NCBI GenBank assembly: GCA_036925085.1
Contig: JAUPFP010000087.1
Coordinates: 186,001-250,000, forward strand
Origin: Brachycybe producta
Lineage: Eukaryota; Arthropoda; Diplopoda; Playtdesmida; Andrognathidae
Length of the DNA stretch: 64,000 nt
Direction of reading: 5' to 3'
Every line of letters begins with the position of its first letter. Within the stretch, counting starts at the first letter, position 1. Under the pieces are notes generated by a model. It did not search any database. It was not told the DNA's origin and saw nothing but the letters and a program-made list of their open reading frames with translations. Shown here piece by piece: positions 45,667 to 55,915 of the stretch. Position numbers and translations under genes: made by a program.

Positions 45667-46952
45667 TATGCATACAACAATAACGAAATCGACAACAATA
45701 AGCTAATTTCCGATTTCCGAAGAGAGAAAATTAAAAACGACCGTTTTTTTTATTGTCGTTTTTTTTTTTTCTTGTTATGATTTACACCGATTTTCACCAC
45801 TAATTTATATCTGTTCCGTAAACGAATGCTTCATGAAAGAAAGAAAATGAATTGACGATGAGAATCTCACAAAAATAAAACAAAACCGAAAAGAAATAAG
45901 AACGGATGGAGACAGATTTCAAACCGTTCAACTTTCTTTGGAGACAGATCCTCTCAGAAAATGGCCGTCCCTCTTCTTCATTGGAAGAATACTTGAATTC
46001 ACACCGCTTTCTATTAAAAGCGCTCTCATAGCGTTTGCGAAGTCATCTCTATTGTCTATTCAAACATGACATGAAGCAAACCTTATACGATAACGATGCG
46101 AAGCTCAATTTCTCAAAGCATATACACCCCAGGGAGGAAGGGGAGAGTGGGACACAACATACAGGCAGTTGGGCGCAGCCAGAAGAATTCTGTTAGCCCC
46201 GCCCTTTTATGAGCATCAGACCCATAACAAACAGCATGGAACACGTAACAAACCAAAATAACCAATCAGAATGAACTTTTCTGGCTGCGCTCAACTGCTA
46301 CTGAATCCTACTTCCACTGAATCCACCTCAAGGTTTGTCGAGCATGTAGAATCTACAAACTTTGTCTTCAGATTCCTGACACCCCTAGATGGTCTAAGGT
46401 GGCTTTTATTTACTATTCTTAAGTTATAAGGGCACATGAGGTTGATGACGAATGTAACTCGTTTTATTAGCATTAGATGTGCACGCTCATATGTGCATCA
46501 AAAATGTAATGTCATATGTGACTTCTTATTTTCAGCGCCTTTTGAACACAAAAGGATATAAAGCTGTGAATATGAGTATTTCATTGAATGACGTCACATT
46601 TTTTGTGTCGGTCCGATTGTTAACAGTGTCTGTATTTTTCTACAGACTCTGCATGCATACGTATGACGTCATATAAAGGGTCTTGTTCTGTTTGAAAATA
46701 TTGCGTATGTGATAAACACTTGCAGATGTTTTTACAAACGTAACAAACATTTGCTTCGTTGTAATTTAACCAGACTGTGTCGTCCATGTGCTGTTGTTGC
46801 TGTTTATTTACATTGAAATAATTGTCAGAACGACATGTTTTAATAGGGGGAAAAAAAAACACATTTCTATCGGAGAAATGGGCTCGGTGTGAAAGGTTAA
46901 TTGTTATATTTTGGCCACAACTTTTATTTTCGTCCAGTTTTTTTCAGGTAAA
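45667..46952. promoter_or_regulatory. Shared upstream region of divergent akirin and SHPRH
   Basis: The 1.29 kb between the two start codons contains TGACGTCA octamers at 46589-46596 and 46664-46671, the second embedded in GTATGACGTCATATAAAG, which also has a TATA-like string. A hairpin element lies at 46165-46305. An acceptor-like TTTTTTTCAG/GTAAAATGG directly precedes the SHPRH ATG, with a donor-like GAAAG/GTTAATTG near 46893, so SHPRH probably has a spliced 5' UTR. None of these elements is demonstrated to act. Confidence 0.4.
46165..46305. repeat. Hairpin element related to the one at 18.7 kb
   Basis: CAGTTGGGCGCAGCCAGAAG on the left pairs with CTTTTCTGGCTGCGCTCAAC on the right, arms of about 35 bp. 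It shares CCGCCCTTTTA and ACAAACCAAA blocks with 18668-18867, so both are diverged members of one family. Confidence 0.6.
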
Positions 46953-49900
46953 ATGGTGAAGAGAAAAGCGTTAAATCCTCAAAGGATCACTGAGGATGAG
47001 AGAAACCGACAGACGTGGAATCTGACAGGTCCGAGTTCGGATGATGTTTCCGTCCCGTTAGTCGAAGAACAAGTTATTCAGGACTTGAATATCGAAACAA
47101 CTGACATTGAAAAGAATATACCGACATTGAATGCTGCCACAAACATAAGTAAAAAGAACAAATACAAGAAGAAATGTCGAAAAAGTGACAAAGAAGAGGA
47201 AGACGAAACCTTGAAAGGACTGATCGATGACTGCAACTTTTACTTGACCGTGGTCAAAGACAAACCAGACAATTGCATCGGAAGATTAGGAAAGATAGAA
47301 CTGTTAAAAACCATCGAGCAGTTGCCTCGACATTCTTCCAAATCCATGTTCTGGATTTACGTTAGTAAGATTCCTGGTCGTAGTTTTATTTACTACGAGT
47401 GGCCACACTTTGAACAGGACTGTCCTGATTGCAGCCTTGATACGTTGCGACAGAACGGTTCTCGTCACGTCGTGTATCATGTTCTCGAAGTGGAGTTATC
47501 GCAACCGTTTGAACTGTTGGAGGCTCTGAAGAGCAAGAGGTACGCTTTGGTCGTATCCGAATACGAGATGAAGATGGAATTCGATGTATTCCTCACAGAT
47601 TTAGCTCAGGTCTTTCTGTCCAATCCGAGTGATTCTTACAAATATAAGTTTAGAAGAGATGTTTGCATCGTAATGAGCTATTTCTATGGAATAGCATCTC
47701 CAGGTTTCTTATCATTACGGTTTTTAATTGATGTGGTTGTTTCTAAAGAATTAACTTTTTTTTTCTTGTTCAAACTTCAGTCGACTACAAAGACACAGAA
47801 CAGAACCGTGGGCTGAGCGTTGATTTGTTATATTCGGCAATCGGAGAGTTTCAAATGAAACAATCGATCGACATCAATGTCGTTCCTCAGCATAGTGATC
47901 TTCTTCCAAGATTGAGGCCTTATCAAGTCGATGCCGTTTGCTGGATGTTGCAGAAGGAGAATTATTGTCCGCAATTGACAGAAAATCTGTCTGAAAAAGG
48001 TTTAAAAAATTTCTATTTAAAAAATGGACAACGACGAGGCAATAAATCGTTTATTTTCTGGTGAACAACCTCAATAAAACTAAAATAATAAGACGTTTCT
48101 TTTAGATAAATTGCATTCTTTGTACTCCGAAGTGAAACTAGAAGATGGTTCCACCTTTTACTACAATCCTTACGGTGGATAGTAAGAGCATTTCCCAAAA
48201 AAAACTTCATTTGACGAAAAATGGCATAAGTATAATTCATTTATATTTTTAAAAGCCTTACTTTGACTAAACCGTTGATCGGCCGTTCATTGCCGGGTGG
48301 AATACTTGCCGATGAGATGGGTTTGGGGAAGACTGTCGAGGTTTTAGCTTGTATTCTGTGTCACCCGAGACCCTCGGCATATATTCAACAGGTGTGCAAC
48401 ATTAATAAACATCTGCTTCGATAACATGAATTCGAATTTTTTGTGTTCTCTGATAGATATTACTTGAACGCGACACGAAAGATGTTCCTTCGACAGATTT
48501 AGAAAATACGACAAAGAATAAAACAATTTTAAAAGAAATAGCCGCTAGCAAAAAGTATTTTGCAAAGTCCGTCGAGCCGAAGACGTTTTTCGAGTGTATC
48601 TGCGGTAACAACCTAATAAACGATGACTTCGAAGTGAGAGTTCAGTGCGAAAAGTGTGGACTGTTTCAGCACGCGAGTTGCGTGAAGTACGACGTGGATA
48701 CAATGGACACTTATTACTGTCCCCACTGTTGGATAACGATGGTGAGTGTGGGTTGAACGGCAGCAACATCTGTGTTGAGTTTCTTTTAAACTTGGGTTAT
48801 TTGTAGACTCCGTATCCATCTCGTGCGACGCTGTTAGTTTCTCCTGCATCCATAAGCCACCAATGGGTAGAAGAAATTCAGCGACACACTCGCAGTGATT
48901 CTCTCAAGATCTTGGTTTATACTGGAGTGCAGAACGTGGGGTTCATTCAGCCACCGACTCTTGCCGATCACGATGTAGTTATCGTATCTTATGCTACTTT
49001 GCGAAAGGAGGTGGACAACGTCGATTTACCACACAGTAACAGTATGACATAAAAAGAAATTTGCCATTGACTAATTGATGCAATTAAGAAAGTAACTGAA
49101 TTAGTAAATGAAATGTTGAATAATTGAAGAATAAATGAAGAAATTGGAGAAAAAAGTAAAGGATAATTAAAGAAATTTATCAAAACATTTACATTTTTTA
49201 GAAACTATAAAAGTAAACGAAGGTATATAAAAAATTTCATTGTAATATATTAAAAATAAACTATTTGTGGCAGTTTGTTGGTTGTAATATTTAGAAGTTT
49301 TCATACAGTGCTTTCAAAAAAAAAACCGCATTCTCGTTGGTTTTCTACACCATATATTAAAAGAATTTCATTCTTAACAGGTGAACAGGGACGAAGGTTC
49401 CGTCACCCGAAGCGTTTCATGGCAGTTCCCAGTCCTCTAGTGGCAGTGGATTGGTGGCGCGTTTGTTTAGACGAGGCTCAAATGGTCGAGTGTTCAACTG
49501 CAAAGACAGCCGAAATGGCATTACGTTTAACGGCTGTGAATCGTTGGTGTATTACGGGAACTCCCATTCAAAAGAGCATTAATGGTATACGAGAGAATAT
49601 ATTGAATTTGTCGCCGCCGCCTTTTAAATAAATATTTATTTTTTATCTCTTTCCAGATTTGTACGGACTTTTGATGTTTCTCGGAGTCGACCCTTACTGT
49701 GTACGGGCCTGGTGGTCGGAATGTATATCAGAACCATATTTCAGAGGAGACAAAGAGCCGATGCACAAGCTCCTTTCTTCTATTTTGTGGCGAACGGCCA
49801 AAAAAGACGTTCTCGACCAGATCGACATTCCAAAACAGGTTGAGGAAATCCATTGGCTCTCTTTCACGCCGGTTGAAGAACATTTCTACAGAAGACAGCA

Positions 49901-52900
49901 CATCGATTGTTCTCTAGACATGGTCAAGAAACTTAGTTCTTTCATTGATATGAACACGAAACTAAACTCGCTCGACCGTCACAATATGAATAACGTTGGT
50001 ATTTTGAAATTGAAAATAAATTGTAAAACTCGAAATGATGTTTATGAACGATTTGCATTATTATTTTTAATAAAGCTATTGGTTCCTTTACTTGGACTTC
50101 GACAAGCTTGTTGTCATCCGCAAATCGTTCGAGGTCAGTTCTTGGCTATGAAAAAGAACACCCTCACTATGGAGGAATTGTTAGACTCTCTCATTAATAA
50201 GGCGAAACGGGAAGCGGAAGATGCTCATAGACAGATGATTGCATCTTTGAACGGTCGGATTTGATTTGATGACGATGCCGAAGTTAGTGGTTAATTTTAC
50301 GTTCGTTATTTAGGGTTAGCGGCGATTCACATCATCAGAGAGGAATGGTCAGAAGCGGTCGAAAGATACAGAGATGTGATACGATCGGCCAACAAACTGA
50401 AATCACAGATAAAGACCGATAAGTTACAGCGGCTACACACTCTTAACAATTTGGCCGATGTTTGTTAAAATCCGATTGGTGAATCGAACGACTGACGGTT
50501 TCGTATTTGATTATTTTTTTTTTTTCCAATTAAAAGATACTCGAAGCGAAACACGAAGGTATTCCTCCGACACTCAATGACGAAAATATCCGCAGTGAAG
50601 CCAAAATAATACACGACAAATATTTGGAGAAATGTTACAATAAAGTATTAATTAATCCAAATGAAGTGAAAACTTTACTTTTATAATTTTAACATTTAAC
50701 CGATTTAACAGGTTTGCGAAAGCCGTGAAGCGTTAAAGCAGTTGGTGGAGACTGTTCAAGAACTAACTTATAGTTTCACAAATATAAAAGACTGTTGGTG
50801 GGCTTGTATTTTAAGTTGGGCTTCAATTAATCCGGAATTAGATGAAGAAGTGATTAACAGAGTGAAAATAGAAATTGCAAACGTGGCGTCACTGAATGTT
50901 TCGATTTCAAACAAGTTCGTTCGATCATTGCTTTGCCACGTTTGCTTTTTGAAACTAACTGTAGCGTTTACAACGTAGGTATCGCGATTGCCGCGGACTG
51001 CAGTATACTATAAGTCGACAGTTGGATGATTTAAACGAGATTCATGCTGTCGTTTCAAACGCAGTCCACTCGTTGGAGGACAAGCCATCGGTGGATGTTA
51101 TCAACGGTGCCGTCGAATGTCACCTAAGACCAACAGCAAGGAAACCCCAAAAGTATCTAAATTCCGGGCCGTTTTTTTTCTCCCAGTCCGCTCCGAAAAC
51201 ATTCCATTATTAACCGAAGGAAATAATTCTTTAGGTGTGTTTACTGCAACATTCAAAGCCTATTCAATAAGTACGAATCGAAACTGTTCTCATACGAAGA
51301 AGATCGGCAAGTGGCCCCTCGCGTTTGAATATTAAAATAAAAGTTTCAAAATGAAAGACGAGAAGTTTCTGTTTTCCAGACTTTATGACGAAGCAACACG
51401 AGCTTTGCGTCGTGGTACGTGGGCTGATAGTGAAACAGAACAGATTCTAAAGGGCGTATTGGCATTTGGAAGGCAACGAGACAACTTGCCGTGCCGTAGT
51501 TGGATCACAGATGGACAAAATCATTTGAAACTGTTCGAAGCGTTGAAAAAAGAATTCAGAGTAGGTCACCAAATGTTTAAAAAAAACTCTTTGTTTTCGA
51601 GATAACATTTTATTCATCCAATTATAGGGTCTTAGAGGAGTTTGGATGCAGCTTTTGGACCAAGCTTCGGCCCTGGACGAACTCGGTATGGCTAACACTC
51701 GTTTAAGAGTTCGCTTACCGGGTGAGCCGATACCAGATCCACCACAACCAGACGTGTTAGAACAAACGGAGGTTCGTTTTTCTCAAGCAAAATCACACGT
51801 GTTTTATTTTTCTGTGGCTCATTCGATCATGAATTTTATGTCCAGGTTGATCATCATCGGCTGAAACTTAGTTCCGATCAAATTGTTGCCAGCAATGAAC
51901 TTCAAAAGAAACTCGGACAATTGATTTATCTTCAGACGCTTTCCAAATCGGATTACGGTAAACGTGGAGGTTCCAATCCAGAACTGTGCCCGATTTGTCA
52001 GCACACTTTAGGAGAACAGGTCTGCTTCGAATTTCTAACAAAGTTAATTTACGTTCCGTTGTTCATCAACTTCATTCGTTTTATTAAAAACACAGTGGAG
52101 TGTTCTTCAGTGCGGTCACTGCTTCTGCGTGAACTGTATACGCATTTTAGTTACCGATTACAATGTTAATCGTAAGAATTGTTCTCTGAATTGTGCCGTT
52201 TGCCGTCAAACCACAAGCCACCGCGAAATCTCTTACGTTACAACTAAAGTGGAAACGTCGAACGAAGAACGGGAAATTGTTGTGAAGGTTAATTAAACGC
52301 GAAGGCGTTTAGGTTTATTTATGATGTGGCAACGTTTAAAAATAATAAATATTTATTTGAAAATAGAAGAATAAATAAAAAAATTTATACGTAATTTTCA
52401 GCATGAAATCTTAAAAAATAAACATTTTGTGTCATCATTTTATATATTTCAATTCTGTTAAACTTTTTAACAGAATTTCAAAAAATGGAACTTTTTTTAA
52501 AAAAAAAATGATTTCAAACTGCCACAAGTCGTTTATTTTCAAAGATAACACCGTGCAAATTATCTATGGGATTCCGATTACTCGTCAAGTTTCAAACAAA
52601 ATCTTGAAATTCTTGAATAAGTTGTTCTGAAAAAGTTAATCGATCCGTTTTAATTCACAAAGTATAATAATAAAGAAAGTATTTCCGTATAATGTACAAC
52701 TTAGAATAATATTTTATATTTCAGGGTAGCCATTCGACCAAAGTCGAAGCAGTCGTCAGACAACTACTTCGAATAAAGGCCAAAGAACCGTCATCGAAGA
52801 CACTCGTCTTTTCAACGGCAAGAGAAGCCAAATATTTGTTCTTTTCATCGTTGTTTTATTCTAACATGTGAATAACGATTACCAATTTTAGTGGCACGAA

Positions 52901-53484
52901 GTGTTAAATCTATTGGCAAACGCTTTGGAGCAAAATGGAATTACATTTCGTACTCTCATAACCACAAATAAATTTCAAGTAATGTTTCAAAAATTTGAGT
53001 TTAAAAAATTGTTTCGTACTCGGCTGTTTTATTTTCTCGTCTTATTCAAGAACAATCTGGACGCCTTTAAGCAAGACGAAAGTATAAACGCTCTTCTTTT
53101 ACCCGTGCGGTCGGGTGCAAATGGATTGAACTTGATAGAAGCCACTCACGTGATCCTATTGGAACCGATCCTGAATCCAGCCAATGAACTTCAGGCCATT
53201 GGAAGAGTGCATCGGATCGGACAAACAAAGTGAGAGACTAACATCCATCGTACAGATCAAAGTAACAATTTGAAATTGATATCGGTTAATCGTCGTTCTT
53301 TTACACACACAGGGCAACTACAGTTCATCGCTTTCTTATCAGATTAACCATCGAAGAAAGAATTCATAGCATGCATAAGGTTCTCGCTTCGAACATATCA
53401 GGAAAGAGTGCAGAGGAAACTTTCCTTACAGTAAAAGATCTGATGCACCTGTTTGAAGGAGATAATCACGTTGAATTAGGATGA
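46953..53484 (+). CDS. SHPRH: SHPRH-type E3 ubiquitin ligase/helicase (SNF2, PHD, RING)
   Basis: Twenty-two phase-consistent exons: 46953-47703, 47781-47999, 48106-48181, 48256-48391, 48457-48741, 48807-49041, 49381-49584, 49657-49994, 50076-50253, 50314-50459, 50537-50644, 50712-50914, 50979-51152, 51235-51306, 51380-51560, 51628-51771, 51846-52019, 52096-52287, 52725-52817, 52892-52978, 53051-53229, 53313-53484, giving about 1448 residues (human 1683). Walker A is [14 protein letters not shown]. The PHD finger ([23 protein letters not shown]) interrupts the helicase, then [13 protein letters not shown], a RING ([27 protein letters not shown]) and helicase C ending [12 protein letters not shown]. 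The family polyubiquitylates PCNA and supports template switching at stalled forks. The linker-histone (H15) segment of human SHPRH is not recognisable: only about 50 residues separate motif I from the PHD. Introns 14 and 19 use GC donors. The intron at 49995-50075 is 81 nt, stop-free and in frame, so it could be retained. Confidence 0.96.
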
Positions 53485-53982
53485 CGATTCATTTTGAAGC
53501 TCACGGTTGTCATGCATGTTTTAATGTAAATTCATTCTGTTCTGTTTCAATCACTGATTTCACAATTTGTTGAATCTCTTTCGAGAGGTTTTGCAGTATT
53601 AAAATGTTTATGAACAGATGATTTTTGGAACTGCTTTTTTATTTTCTGCGTTTTAGGAACAACACCAATTAGATATTGAAAGTGTTTTAGAAACTAGAAC
53701 GGTAGCTGAATCATTTAATAGGTATTTTCATATTGATATACTTCAAATGTTGGATCATTTTCAAACTGCCATAAAAAGTTTATTTTGAAAAATAAATCAA
53801 CATGAGCTACCCTTCTAGTTTCTAAAACACTTTCAAGTGTCTCTTCATTTCATCTTAAAACCACCTTCACTAAATTCACCCAACAAAGTTTTTTTTAATC
53901 AATTCTTGAAAAATGAGACAATTCGTACAAATTTTTATTTCGTTAAGTAATCATTTATAACAAATGCAGTCACAATAAATGA
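53485..53982. repeat. Intergenic gap with a well-preserved MITE copy (53668-53848)
   Basis: The gap separates convergent SHPRH and the first ADAM gene. Left arm: GTGTTTTAGAAACTAGAACG, GTAGCTGAATCATTTAATAG. Right arm: CCATAAAAAGTTTATTTTGA, GAGCTACCCTTCTAGTTTCT, then AAAACACTTTCAAGTG. The element is about 180 bp. The remainder should be the two 3' UTRs. Confidence 0.75.
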
Positions 53983-55518
53983 TTAAATTATCATGAAAAG
54001 AGCAAGTTGCCATACGAGTAAGAAAGTTAGAGTGACCGTCTTTTTGATGATTGAAACGCCATTTCCACAGTCTGCTCCCTTGCACACGAGACAATTTCCG
54101 TGGATCTTTAGATTCTCTGCAATCGCTCTTCGACTACAAACCGAGAACTTTCGATTGACACCAGCAGATCCAGGATTTGCCATGGCGCTCATGATGTAAT
54201 GCCTCTTCTGGTCTGGATGGAAACAGGCTCCTTTGTCTTGATCTTCGTCATGTTGGCTTCCAAACATGTGTCCCAACTCGTGAGCAACGACGACCGTGCT
54301 ACGAGCCATGGTCAGTCGACCGAAATCGGCACGGTCCGTAACGAAACCAACGTTCATACTCTTCAGTTCTCCGTTCAATTTCTTTCGAGGGTAACAGATT
54401 CCTCCAGCGTGCTTCTTTCCACCTCTGTAAGCGAAGCCGAGGACGTTCGATTCTACGATACGATGCGTGAAGAGCATCGCAGCACAAAATCCGTCGTGGT
54501 TGTACTTTGTAAAGAGAGAGAGCATCGTAGTCGCCTTCAGTTTCTCATCAGCTAGCAAATAACCCTTGGTTGTCTTCGTCTTGAATATATCCACCTTCGC
54601 AATTCTGATTCGAATGTTGTCTGGCTTTTTGTCGAAGTTAAAATCAGTTACTTGATACATTCGATCCGTTTCTCGGACGTGGAACTCCATGTGGCCAACT
54701 GCTTTGCGAACGTTGCCTCTTGCCAATGATTGGAACAGCGTATGATCTGCAACTACTTTTATCCGACACACCTGTCCTATCCGAACACCTGACTCTTCCA
54801 CGATCAGGGAGTCGTTTTTATGGTTCGTTGTCGTCGTGTTCGACATCCAACCCAATCCCCTTTGTATAAGTCCGTTCATTAGAAGCGACGGTTCCTCAAA
54901 TTCAACTAAACTTTTGAGTCCCGAAGGACAAAGCGAAGTGATTTCAGAGTGTGACATTCCGAGTTCATCATTTGGACACCTCTTGACGTCACTCTCTCTA
55001 TAAATAACTGCTTCCATATCGTCGACGTCTTCGAAGAACTTATAGGCCGGCTCTATATAGTAATTCTCTTCGGGAGTCTCAATGATACCATCAAATGCGC
55101 CTTCTATGACGTGTCCATGGACGTAAGTATTTTCTGGATCATTGGCCAGATATCCTTCGACAGAATCGGTTCCAAACTCAGCTGCTTCAAGCTCTGTTTT
55201 ACCTTCTACGTCGTGAACAACTATCCGGGCGTCCGGCGTATAAACGGAACGTCCCTTACGTAAACTCACTTTGAAAACCCTTCCAAAGGCCTCGACTTTG
55301 AGGTGTACTGGAACTGTGTCGGAGGCAGACGAAGGGTTAAGTAAGGCTTCGTCTTGAATTTCGTCTAAAACGATTCTCCTGTGATGCCTCAGGACTGCCT
55401 CAATGTTAGAAGTGGACGTTCCCAAAGAGGAAGAAAGTCTGGCCATTTCTGTTCCAATTGGCAGTTGAAAAACAATAACCAGGGACAAAATTACTCTTAA
55501 TATGATAAACTGTGCCAT
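53983..55518 (-). CDS. ADAM10/17-like metalloprotease 1 (catalytic residues intact, intronless)
   Basis: A single uninterrupted frame of 511 residues. The N-terminus is hydrophobic (FIILRVILSLVIVFQL), a likely signal peptide. A prodomain with GAFDGIIETPEENYYIEP matches the ADAM10/17 prodomain (TYYVEP-type). The protease domain starts near VCRIKVVADHTLFQ and has AMLFTHR..LGFAYRG..GGIC, then HELGHMFGSQHDED (about 413-426), a complete HExxHxxGxxH zinc site, and Met-turn YIMS. No disintegrin, cysteine-rich or EGF domain follows. After about 45 residues the protein ends in a hydrophobic tail (TVTLTFLLVWQLALFMII) without a cytoplasmic part, which suggests GPI anchoring (inference). Known relatives are membrane sheddases; this short form is unusual. 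It is the first of five same-strand tandem copies. Confidence 0.9.
   Translation of the reverse strand: MAQFIILRVILSLVIVFQLPIGTEMARLSSSLGTSTSNIEAVLRHHRRIVLDEIQDEALLNPSSASDTVPVHLKVEAFGRVFKVSLRKGRSVYTPDARIVVHDVEGKTELEAAEFGTDSVEGYLANDPENTYVHGHVIEGAFDGIIETPEENYYIEPAYKFFEDVDDMEAVIYRESDVKRCPNDELGMSHSEITSLCPSGLKSLVEFEEPSLLMNGLIQRGLGWMSNTTTTNHKNDSLIVEESGVRIGQVCRIKVVADHTLFQSLARGNVRKAVGHMEFHVRETDRMYQVTDFNFDKKPDNIRIRIAKVDIFKTKTTKGYLLADEKLKATTMLSLFTKYNHDGFCAAMLFTHRIVESNVLGFAYRGGKKHAGGICYPRKKLNGELKSMNVGFVTDRADFGRLTMARSTVVVAHELGHMFGSQHDEDQDKGACFHPDQKRHYIMSAMANPGSAGVNRKFSVCSRRAIAENLKIHGNCLVCKGADCGNGVSIIKKTVTLTFLLVWQLALFMII
54250..54282 (-). other. Zinc-binding site, ADAM copy 1 (intact)
   Basis: Encodes HELGHMFGSQH followed by DED: three zinc-ligand His and the catalytic Glu are all present, as in active reprolysin/ADAM proteases. 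Confidence 0.95.
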
Positions 55519-55915
55519 TTATTTGTTACTATTTCTAAAAAAGTTTAAGTTTAACAATGGGTTTTAAATGAGTTGAAGATATCTACAATGGTCACACACA
55601 CAATCAGTTTAATTAATCAAAAAGAGAAATAATTCAAACTGAAAATAAGTAAAATGTGATGGTGGTGGCGGGTGGCCATGTGGTCAGCCACATGGCCACT
55701 GACCCATGGTTGTTAACATTAACTGGATTTACCATTGCGTCTATTGTTAAATAAAACTGTTTCAAGATTTTGTAATGTGGTTTAACTTTCTAATAAAAAA
55801 TAACATCAAGAAGAGACTTCAAGATACAAACTGACCATGAAGTTGCTCTTCAGGGTCTTAAAAGAAACGAACGAATTGTAAATTTTACTTCAGTAACTTG
55901 TTACAATAATAGAAA

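Noticed and set aside
46911-46952. Upstream in-frame start for SHPRH at 46911
   Set aside because: The codons between are interrupted by a good acceptor-like TTTTTTTCAG just before the 46953 ATG, so this stretch looks like a 5' UTR intron end; the Met at 46953 starts a normal charged N-terminus.
51311-51379. Using the GT at 51311 and the acceptor at about 51365 in SHPRH
   Set aside because: The GT donor is out of phase with the well-formed TTTTCCAG acceptor at 51379, and the only in-phase alternative acceptor lacks a pyrimidine tract. The GC donor at 51307 joins in phase.
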